From assembly GCF_026230105.1 (NCBI RefSeq), contig NC_079485.1:24533572-24597571 (forward strand): a stretch of 64,000 nucleotides of DNA. Direction: 5' to 3'. The DNA comes from Diorhabda sublineata. Taxonomy: Eukaryota > Arthropoda > Insecta > Coleoptera > Chrysomelidae. Under the pieces are notes generated by a model. It worked only from the letters and a program-made list of their open reading frames with translations, made no database searches and was not told the DNA's origin. A program made the translations under genes and the position numbers. Below, piece after piece: positions 23,628-32,765 of this stretch; position 1 is the first letter of the stretch; each line of letters begins with the position of its first letter.

Positions 23628-25476
23628 GAACATGGTTTAACCAAAAGCATGTAAAGATGAAACTACGCTTGGTGCTGGTTTTATAGTATGCAACTTGCAA
23701 TTCTATGGAGAAATCCACTTACCTTTGGATGCAAAACGAAAAGTCTATCAAGTTAGCTGATCCATTGAAGCATTTTTGGAAACTTAACTAATTTGTCCTC
23801 TGTGGTACTTGTTGGTCCATTTTCGCTGCTGGTATGTATTTGCATCATTCTTATGATGCTCCAATATTTTAACCTTTCAAGGGATTGTATGCAATTTCTT
23901 GCATTATGTAAAGCGGCATTTAGACAAAATATTTTGCAAGGAGCAATAAGTCTTAATTGCAACTTTATCAACTTGGTACTATTTTTATTACTTGTATGTT
24001 GTAATTCTAGATATATGTCTAGTTATATATTAAAATTGAAGTCAGATCGGCTGATTAATTAGAGCAACTATTCTATTTCTGTGGTAAAGCTACTTAGTAA
24101 CAGAAGAGTTAGTTTTGCATTGTAACAGCCATGATACAACAGCGCAACGCCACATAACGTGCAAGGCCCATCGTTTTCATCCCACAAGAAGTTGCATGCA
24201 AATTGTCTTTCTCCATATCAAGCGTTTTTTCAATTAAGTCAAGCAAAGCACAAACATAATTGAAGGATGTAGAAGGTTAAAAAAATAATAATGGAGCACA
24301 TTTTTCCAGTTCTAGGAACAATGCCTACGTATAACCGTGTATTTTTGAACAGATTTTGACCACGGTATCATTAGAAGGAATTATAGTATTTAAAAATAAA
24401 ATGCAGTGGGAAAATCTACTTCAAGATATAGAAATTATTATTTTAAATCATGATTTTAAAATGCGATATATAGATCTGATCAAATATCCGTCTTTTTGTT
24501 AAATATCAATGCTTCAAATACACTAGACGACACAATATAAAGTTAGATTAATCATCCTTGAAGATAACAAAGGGTTGGTAAACATGCCTTTTCAAAATAT
24601 ATAGAACAATCAATCCATTGTATTACCACAAACGGAGATAAAATAACAATATATCATTTATTATTTAAATATGCAATGTTATCAATTTGTTAAAAAGTAT
24701 GTGGGTATAATATGAAAGGTAACATACGTATATTGGACATTTTTTATTCTTGACATTTGAAATCGCACGGAATATCAGTAGCGCAACTCTTGGTTAGGAC
24801 TCAGAGTCAATCTGACAGTTTCCGAACCAACATAAATTGCAACTATATTTCTGATAGTTTTTGAAATAGTTGTCTCAATAGGTAACGGCTACATTCAGGT
24901 CTCCTTTCCTCTTAACAAATTTTCAAAGTATTCTTATGACCTCTACTTATTTTGTTTTGTTTGAAAATCATAAACTACCTATAAATTATTTTTGTTTTCA
25001 CCCAAAACAAGTATTTTGAAATTAAAAACTATTGACCTATGGACTAGAGTCATGTCTTGAGAAATTTTTTTCTTACAATTATATAGTTAATGCATAAATC
25101 TATACCAGTGAGCAAAAAAGTCAATTCAGGCAACACCCCTACAATCTCTGGCAGTCACTGGCAAAAAAGCTGAACATCAAATTGTATTCTTCCTAGAAAA
25201 ATTTTAAGACTAATGGTATTAGCTTTGGAATGATATAAAATATTGTAATGTTTCTTGCTCTCACAGTCCAACAATATGTTAAGATGAGTAACCACCCATT
25301 TTATGCTTGTTTACAATAATGCTAATTCGGGGCAACTGACTCTTTTAAAAGATTACCTAACCTATACAACACACACTAAGAGTTAGCCATCAAAGGTCAA
25401 CCGATATACATATTCGTTAATAACAAATAAAAATCCTACCTGAAAATGTAAACAAGTGATAAAGCTGCTCAAGTGG
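23628..25476. other. No gene recognised
   Basis: Several 70-90 codon frames overlap on both strands at 23750-24060 without any known domain. No splice-supported exon found. Confidence 0.4.
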
Positions 25477-26235
25477 TCACCCTATTGGGATAAGGCCAGA
25501 GTCAGCGAGAAGTGGACGTGAGTCAATCTGCTGTTTCCAGAGTTTACCGTCTTGTCCACTGATGTTCATGTCCAACAAGAGCTCTGAAGCTCTATGAGTA
25601 CCTGTGTGTGGCAGGACAGTCAAAAGAAAACTTAAGACAACTAACTTTGAGTCAATAAGGCCAGCTACTGGCCCCAAATTAACCGTAGCCTACCGAACAG
25701 GCCCATCTACGATTATCTAGAGAACACGTTAATTGGACTGACCGACAATGAGGCTCTATTTTTTTCTCAGACAAAAGCAAAGGGTGTCTGCATGGTAAAA
25801 ATAGAAAAGGACGAGTCTAAAGAAGATCTAGAGATTCGCGCACTGTTGCATAAAAAAACCTAGCTTTTGGAGTAGAAAACTGGGTGGTTTGGGCGGGTAT
25901 TTCAATGGAAACGAAATCCGAGTTCGTTTTTATTGATACTGGCGGTGGAGCTGGGGATACATAGAAGAAATTTAAGGGGATCACGTCGTTTCCTAAGCCA
26001 GTTTCAGCGGCGAAAACTTCCTCCTAATGCAGAATAATGCCCGTCTAGATACTACAGGTTGCGTACGGCAGTTTTTACAGGATGTCGAAATGGCTGCTTT
26101 GCCATTGCGTAGTCTGAACTTAAATCCTATCAAGCATCTATGGGATGAACTAAAGAGAAAAGTTCGGGCTAGAAATCCTGCACCAACAATGAAATAGGAC
26201 CTCAAAACAGCGCTGTCTGAAAAATTTAAGCTGAT
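25477..26235 (+). pseudogene. Tc1-like transposase pseudogene
   Basis: Plus-strand motifs in order: SQREVDVSQSAVSRVYR (HTH, about 25495-25545), REHVNWTDRQ and FFSDKSKG (decayed FSDESRF, first catalytic Asp, about 25720-25790), VWAGISMETKSEFVFIDTGG (about 25890-25945), LMQNNARLDTTGCVRQFLQD (about 26025-26090; D to N in the second catalytic site) and LNLNPIKHLWDELKRKVRAR (about 26110-26175; family NPIEHLWDEL, Glu to Lys). Two catalytic positions are lost and stops occur, so it is dead. It is a different lineage from the copy at 11.7-12.6 kb. Confidence 0.85.
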
Positions 26236-26938
26236 GTTTTCTTTACTGTTAATTCTAATCATTTATTATTGTTTAAGATTCCTTTTGATTTGATATTTTT
26301 TCTTTACCAAAAAATAAATCGATAACAACATAGACCAATCATTATAAAGCTGACACTAATGGCTTTGAGATGCTAAAATCAGAAAAAGAATGGAAGCTAC
26401 AGACTTTTCGCTATAGATTTTGTCAAGCAAGCATGCGACTGGAGTAGATTTTCTTGCTCAGAGTGTATGTTCATATTATGTGTTTATTTAGAATAGATGT
26501 TTTTTCTTGAACTTTCACCTTATATGGTTTGTTCATGTTTACTAATTGTTTCTGGTATTTCTAGCTCGTTAGAGTATTTTATTCTCTGCGCTTAATTAGT
26601 CAATTACATAAGCATACACAAATGTTACGATCTTCTTTTTGTGCATTAAAAGGTAATCTACGTAGGTGGCTAAAACAAATGGTGGCCTTAGACAATTTGA
26701 TACGCATGGTTTATGATTGGATTTCCTTGGCGAAATATATATACACCAGTACATAATGACAAAACATAGACGTACTCAAAGTTATATTTTATCATAGTTG
26801 ATTCATAATCTAAAATAAAAATAGTCAATTTCACAATGCATAAAGTTGAGATAGCACAACATATATAGGAAAATTATTTTCCAATCAGTTTTATTTTTCA
26901 TTGCAAATATATTAATTATTCTGTTCAAAGTTCTGTTC
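26236..26938. other. No gene recognised
   Basis: Nothing assignable beyond the tail of the Tc1 relic. Confidence 0.4.
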
Positions 26939-27268
26939 TTCAACTGGCATTACTTCTAACTGATTTCTCACAATGTTTTGAATATTCACCAGAATTGCAA
27001 GTAACGCCCTTTCAAGACATGTTTCAATTTCGGGACAAGTCACGAGGGTTCTTGGTCATTACCAATCGTCTCAACAGTGATGCCCAGTGATGTTCTATTC
27101 ACCAGAGACTTTCTTTTATAAAACAATTTTCAAAGAAATTTAGATAGCTGTACACTAGCAGGGTAGTTTTAAACTGGTATGGCTTTCAACTGGTTTGTCA
27201 CAGTGTTTTGATTCTTCACCACAATTCCAAATGACGCTCTGTTAAAACATTTTCCAATTTGACAAAAG
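26939..27268 (+). repeat. Diverged ~100-bp direct duplication
   Basis: 26939-27045 and 27172-27268 share CAACTGG-AT, TCTCACA/TGTCACA, ATGTTTTGAATATTCACCA/GTGTTTTGATTCTTCACCA, GAATTGCAAGTAACGC/CAATTCCAAATGACGC and CATTT-CAATTT. Non-coding; origin unknown. Confidence 0.55.
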
Positions 27269-27589
27269 TAATTAGTATTTCTATCAACAAAATTCACCCA
27301 TACGTTTCTCCGAATGTCCTTCTGATATACGATAAAAGTGTTCACTCATCCTTCAGTTTATTAAACTCACAAGTCCAACATTGTTATTATTTTTAGAAAT
27401 TGAACATCTCCCTGACCTCTTTATTAGCAATTTTCCTGTTTCTCTTGCTCTAAAAACACAACTGGCACTCTCAGATATAATGTGTTATTTTCAGGGAGTT
27501 AAAACCACCGACTTAATATTAAAGATAGAGAAATCGAGATATGGAACCTTGTTCAGGTGGGATCGAACTGTTTATAATGAGAGAAAGAG

Positions 27590-27905
27590 CAATGGTATAT
27601 CCATGATGTAAAGACTACAAGGTGTGCTATTGCGCACCAGCTGGGAAGCAGCCAATGAGAATTCGCTTCCAAAACGACGCGCCAATTTGAAACATTTGAT
27701 TTGAATACATGATTTAAAGACTACAAGGTGTGCTATAGCGCACCAGCTGGGAAGCAGCCAATGAGAATTCGCTCCCAAAACGACCTGCCAATTTGGGAGC
27801 GAATTCTCATTGGCTCTTGAGAGATACGCAGAACGAGTCGAAAATGAACCCTCGGGAAGAACACACCTTGTAATCTTTACATCATGGGTATATCCCTCTC
27901 TATCT
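27590..27905. repeat. Foldback element with internally duplicated left arm
   Basis: The outer inverted repeat is CATGATGTAAAGACTACAAG-GTGTG (left, 27602) against its complement CACACCTTGTAATCTTTACA-TCATG (right, to about 27892). The central perfect 22-bp hairpin begins AGCCAATGAGAATTCGCTCC with a 16-base loop (about 27756-27815). The left arm is present twice head to tail (27602-27707 and 27708-27810, 106-bp period), so an arm was duplicated after or during insertion. No transposase. The GC-richer composition differs from its surroundings. Confidence 0.8.
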
Positions 27906-28222
27906 CTCTTCACTTTATTTTGATTGAATCGCCATGACAACGAAGTCGGGACTGGTGAGAACAACAAATGAATTACAAGCGAGGCTCTGAGAGGTAAACC
28001 GATGCTCTTTCTCTCTATTCTAATACTACCATTCCACTTTCATACCGCTCGCTCTATCTTCAATGTTAAGTCTGTGGTTGAAACTTGGACTGAGAAAGAG
28101 GAAGGGATAAACAAACCCGTCTATGACAGGCCAGTAGTAACAACGTTCTATTGTTGCCAGGATTATCATATACCTTGTATATAATAAATATATTCAAATA
28201 TTCTGATATCTGAAGAGATTAA

Positions 28223-28690
28223 ACTAAGTTTGCCAAACACAAATGCAGGTCTTGCATTTATAAATATCTGTATGCCAATGTATACAAATGTAATCATGTG
28301 ATCGACCAACCTCGACATATTCCGCCGATGAAAGGTGTATTTATATTGAAGCAAAACAAAATAAAGATTTTCAATGAAAAAGTGTTATGGAGAAATCATC
28401 ACGATTATCATAAACATCAATTACCATTAGGTTGTTTATTATTCAATACGAATATTCAACGTAATATGTATTACATAATTGATTATAGTCGAGAATTGAA
28501 TTTTGCATTTGTGCCGTATCGAATGAATTCACCTGAAGGTAGTAAATATTTATTCAATAACTTAACTGAAGGTTGCCAAACAATATTCTTGTGCTTTACT
28601 AGAATATTACATACCTATGATAATGTATTTTGTAAACTGGGTGCCTTCCGGACACGGCCTGATATTGTTAAGATGAAGGACGTGACATGA
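28223..28690 (+). CDS. Unassigned open reading frame, possible coding exon
   Basis: One frame is open from 28223 to a TGA at 28690. The first ATG is at 28328, giving about 120 residues (MKGVFILKQNKIKIF...). Just upstream in the same frame lies a Cys-rich stretch (KHKCRSCIYK then YKCNH), so the frame may be an internal exon beginning near 28223 rather than an ATG-started gene. Codons look reasonable and not low-complexity. I recognise no family. It could be an exon of an unknown gene, a transposon-derived domain or chance. Confidence 0.25.
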   Translation, partial: TKFAKHKCRSCIYKYLYANVYKCNHVIDQPRHIPPMKGVFILKQNKIKIFNEKVLWRNHHDYHKHQLPLGCLLFNTNIQRNMYYIIDYSRELNFAFVPYRMNSPEGSKYLFNNLTEGCQTIFLCFTRILHTYDNVFCKLGAFRTRPDIVKMKDVT

Positions 28691-29028
28691 TTTTCTCAGG
28701 AAATTAGACATACGTTTCGACATTTGTAAATCAAATATTATGTAAATATATTAAATCGTATTTAACTTTTTTTTATATACTATAAAATTCGAGATGATTT
28801 CGAAAACATGAATCTCCGATTTTGCTGAAATTAAGTTTGTCCTTGACTTGAAAAGAAAATCCCTAAAGGGGTGTTAAATATCTTCGAAAATATTGATTTC
28901 AAAGGAATAAAAATCACTTTCTACGGAGGAGTTTGCACATTTAGAAAATATTAGGTTAGGCTAGGCAACTTGATTCCTTCCGAGATATTTGGCGTCATAA
29001 TACAAAAAAATAGGTTCACATGAAAAAA

Positions 29029-29030
<2 letters not shown>
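28691..29030. other. No gene recognised
   Basis: AT-rich; contains one GGTTAGGCTAGG telomere-like word near 28954. Confidence 0.4.

Positions 29031-29096
<66 letters not shown>
29031..29096 (+). repeat. (TA)n microsatellite
   Basis: About 32 TA units with a single TG interruption near 29081. Confidence 0.95.
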
Positions 29097-29100
29097 AATT

Positions 29101-29232
29101 TCTTTAATTTCTTATTTCTTAGACCTCTTGATATATTAATGCATTTAATGTTTTTGATTTTAGGTCTCTTCTGTTTAAAAATCAGTGTTTTTGATAATTT
29201 TTAAAAGAAAGATAAATTTTGATGTTTCGTTT

Positions 29233-29234
<2 letters not shown>
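29101..29234 (+). repeat. Copy of the terminal repeat of the Penelope-like element at 45.7-46.2 kb
   Basis: Words AATTTCTTATTTCTTAGACC, TTGATATATTAATGCATTTA, TTTTTGATTTTAGGTCTCTT and AAAGATAAATTTTGATGTTT follow the same order as 45728-45860. It sits exactly between two TA microsatellites. Confidence 0.55.

Positions 29235-29289
<55 letters not shown>
29235..29289 (+). repeat. (TA)n microsatellite
   Basis: About 27 uninterrupted AT units, 140 bp from the previous TA array. Confidence 0.95.
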
Positions 29290-29290
<1 letters not shown>

Positions 29291-29439
29291 TTGCCGGTGA
29301 AAATCCATTTAGGAATTACCTTCTCCAATCAAGGACAAGTTATAGCAAAAATTTGAGCAATAGGTTCATCTAATCGGACCTTAATACCACGACTCTACTA
29401 TCTACATTAAGTGCTCAAATACGAAGTTAAAGAAAGAAT

Positions 29440-29830
29440 TTTAATTATCATCATAGGCCTCCCTCTAACAACTATCATCCATATGGAGCCCACCTTCTTA
29501 ATATAGTCAGAACAGCATGTCGGAGGACGTTCTCTACTTTTAAAAGAATCTTTTCTCGGTTTTCACTTGATAATTCTTTTGGTCTACCAATTGTCTATAC
29601 TTCTAACCACATGGCCTATCCATTTTAAGCTAGGTATTCTTACCTTCGCATCCGTTAAACCTGACTTTTTGCGTTATGTTATATTTGTTACTCTGTCCCT
29701 CAGAGATAAACCTAGAATCGCTCGTTCCATTCTTCGCTGTATTACCTGGATTTTGTTTATGATAGCTTTTGTTAAGGTTAGAGTTTCAGCACCGGTAAAA
29801 TGCATTCTTGGAACCCCTTTCTCTTGAAGC
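29440..29830 (-). pseudogene. LINE A, C-terminal tail of the reverse-transcriptase ORF
   Basis: Minus strand from 29825: GAETLTLTKAIINKIQVIQR, RRMERAILGLSLRDRVTN (classic LINE RRMERAMLGvsLRDri), VRIPSLKWIGHVVRS, IIKWKPRK, KKVGSIWMIVVRGR. The order and spacing match the C-terminus of an insect LINE whose RT core appears on the same strand at 31180-31790. Mostly open, with few breaks in this part. Confidence 0.75.
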
Positions 29831-30074
29831 AAATAGAAATTTCGTATTTAAAGACATGATTAAGCTTACCAATGACGGCTCATGTTAAACTTATCTTTCT
29901 GTTTATTTTACAGGTCTAGTTATCTCTGCCAATGCCGATGTCGTGTCCTAGGTATTTGTAGGAGATTACTTATTCAATACACCTTCTATACATGGGGATT
30001 CACTTAACCAAGGTTTATCATGTATTCCGTTTTTGATTTATTTTGTTCAACCCCATTTTTTTGGAGGCTCTATG

Positions 30075-30925
30075 TAAATCATCAGGCAGGGTGATGGTCT
30101 CACAGCGGTATTTTTTAACATTGCAGTTGAAGGCATAATAAGGGAATGTAATATCGATAGAAGTATCATTAATAAATCTTATTTTATTTATATGATTTCT
30201 ATTCCTGGGGTTAATTAATGGACACTGTATCTTACGTTCTTAATTTATTTAAATACTATACACTACACTAACTTGTAATAATTCATTTATCATTTAACTA
30301 ACTGAAATAATTTAAATTCTTCGATTACTTTGACAATTCGTTCTGTTCACTATTTATTATAAACAGAAACTGTACTACGCTACAGAAACTTTTTTTATAT
30401 CTAAAAATAATTCTCCAAAGATCTAGAAAATAAAGAAACAAAACCATTAAATAAATAGACCTTCCTAGGAATTATTCAAAATGAATAATGAAAGGAGGTG
30501 CCTCCGCCGAATTTAAGAATTCGACTATATCCAAGCAGTAGTTACATACGTTGCTAAAACTACGAGTCTAACAAATATAGATAAATAACAACTAAGAATA
30601 TATGAGAGGAGAATAATTGGGAAAATTCATGCACCAGTGAAAGTTGGAAATAATGAGTATAGGGGACTTATGACTCTGAAATTAAAAATATATTAGAAAA
30701 TGAGGATACAGTAAATACAATTAAAGCGAAAAGAATACAATGATATGAAAACATTATACGAATGGGAAAACGGTAGGGTACAAGAAAAAATATAGAATGG
30801 AGGCCGAATGAGAAGATATTGTGAGATAATCCAAAAAATAGATGGAAATATACAAGTTATGCAAAATCTAGGAGTACATGACTGGAACAATCAGATGTAG
30901 GACAGGAATACCACTTCGCCCAACA
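30075..30925 (+). pseudogene. LINE B fragment on the opposite strand
   Basis: Plus strand: IRQGDGLTAVFFNIAVEGII (30079-30140, the RT GxRQGD-LSPLLFNI block), then after ~330 bp of unassigned sequence LRIYERRIIGKIHAPVK (30600-30650), MKTLYEWENGR, and VMQNLGVHDWNNQ (30855-30893), corresponding to the LRIfERKILRKI and LGV-DW tail of an RTE/jockey-like ORF. The YADD region is missing and stops are present. It lies between the two halves of LINE A. Confidence 0.65.
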
Positions 30926-31179
30926 ATAAAATCTCCTCTAAAACCCCCCAAGAAGCCGATCTCCTTACATTTATTAGCCCTCCCGCCAATAATATACTCT
31001 CCATGCGCCTCAAAACCCCAAAACTCGCCAATAGGTCCTCTATAATGACAAGGTACAGGCGGCTAGCTCACCAGTTAGCTCAAGACAAGCAGTGATTGTG
31101 GTAGTGTCAACAGTGTTCTCGATGGTAAGTATATTATTTTTGTTTTCTATTTTAATCATTTAGGTAGGTAGATTGAGGC

Positions 31180-31790
31180 CTTGGAATCAACCAAAAAAAG
31201 GGGTGATTCGTTGCGTGGAGTAGATATATCAAGACCACGGAATCGTATCACTTATTACAAATGATAAACGAACAAACACCCTATAGCCACCCTTTTCTTG
31301 ATAATGACTCCAAAGTGAGAGCCGAAACGTCGAGAATCATCACTTCTGACATTGTTGACACAGTCTGAATTAGTATAATGTCGTAGGCGGATCTGAGCTA
31401 ATTAAGCCTTTCGCCGACTATATTAATACCATTTTTTATATTCAATTTTTCTAGTTTCCTTCAACATATATTCCTGCAAAGTGATGAATAGTTTTGGTGA
31501 GATGACGTTACCTTTGTCGTATACTGTTTTATAAGTGCTATTCATTCTATAGACGGCCACAGCTGTCAGCATTTTTGTTGGTTTACTATATCAAACGCCT
31601 TTTCATAGTCTACGAACACCAGAATGAGGGATTTGTTATATTCTACGCTTTTCTCTATGAGCGTTTTCATGACTTGCAAATATACCATACCCTGATCTAT
31701 ACCCAGGTTGTTCTTGGGGCTGATAAAGATCCAAAGGTCCAATTTAGACCTTAACCTGTCAGTGACAATACGCATAAATAACATATGGTC
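31180..31790 (-). pseudogene. LINE A, reverse-transcriptase core
   Basis: Minus strand from 31784: RIVTDRLRSKLDLW, MKTLIEKSVEYNKSLILVFV then DYEKAFDIV (the RT F-D-KAFD block with the first catalytic Asp). After a frameshift follow TSSHQNYSSLCRNIC/SPKLFITLQEY and GERLN then a stop and LRSAYDIIL, where the catalytic FADD/YADD box has become SAYD. Same strand and type as 29440-29830. 30926-31179, between the fragments, has a GC-richer patch and a donor-like ATG|GTAAGTAT at 31123 (see findings). Confidence 0.75.
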
Positions 31791-32757
31791 GGTGCCATTG
31801 GTAAATTGTTGTATTTTTTTATCTTCGCCCTAATACTAAAATTAAACAGAGTGTTATTTCAATACTCTCTAATATGTAGTTGTTTCTAATAATTCCACAA
31901 GTATAGTATATTTTACACCAGATAAAATTACCCGGTAAAATAAAGCGTATAGGGTTTCATCATGGTTGATTGGCTTCTGTATATATTTCATTATTTATTT
32001 TCAAAGACTGTTGGTGGTAGTAGGTGTTTCCCAACTACCAGTGCCTTTATGAGAGTGTCAGAGTGACTTTTTCCGGATTTCATATTCTTGTGAGTACACA
32101 ATATATAAATTTTCTTCATAGTTATACAAAATTTTATCAACATAACATCTTGCCTAAGTCATAAAAACCGTGGAGGTCTAAAAGGAAGTGCTGGAAAAAT
32201 TATGCGTACACATTCAAAACAGAAGAGAGACACTAAAATCATGTTTTTCGAGGAAAAAAATAGTGATATTAGATAAAAAATGCGAGAATTTCAATGCACT
32301 GCGATTGTTTATCATATCTTCTTCAGTTTTAGGTCCAGAGCATATTTTTTTCCATTGAACTACAATTTTATTATTTAGTAGCTAGACTTGGTTTATACTC
32401 CAATGTCAATTTGTACTGCTAGAAAATGATTGGGGTTTAATTGAAAAAAAAATATTTAACCACTCCATAATGTCCTAATAAGTGTTTTTCAACTTCGAAA
32501 AAATTGTGAGATTTTTAAGCTTTTTTGTTTTTGCTTTTATCAAACTATCAAATATTTATATATTTTTCTGTAAGGTCGATGAACTGTCCAGCTTTGGTGA
32601 AGAATCGATATTTCTACTGGGCGTACGATTTCAATAGCAACATTGTTTTTTTTTAGATAGAATAATAGCAATAGAAAAACTAATTAGCAGTGTCTTTTAG
32701 TTATAGTTGTATTATTCAGCTCAAAAAAGTAATTGTATATGTTAAGTTCATTTTCCA
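31791..32757. other. Upstream region of the peroxidase gene, no coding feature
   Basis: AT-rich. A splice acceptor-like TTCATTTTCCAG ends at 32758, eight bases before the peroxidase ATG, so at least one untranslated exon probably lies further left. No promoter element could be assigned. Confidence 0.4.
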
Positions 32758-32765
32758 GGCTCATT

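Noticed and set aside
23420..23718. Overlapping minus-strand Cys/Leu-rich frames
   Set aside because: They are produced by the AATACAAGAC minisatellite read backward.
27572..27967. 131-codon minus-strand frame
   Set aside because: It runs through the foldback with duplicated arms; its internal repeat (VLGANSHWLLPSW / RFGSEFSLAASQL) mirrors the DNA duplication.
29567..29827. 86-codon plus-strand hydrophobic frame
   Set aside because: It is the shadow of the minus-strand LINE tail with the RRMERAILGLSLRDR motif.
31320..31345. GCCGAAACGTCGAGAATC word considered as the 5' end of a LINE on the plus strand
   Set aside because: In the other strand this region reads as part of the LINE A reverse-transcriptase frame, so the word is explained by that.
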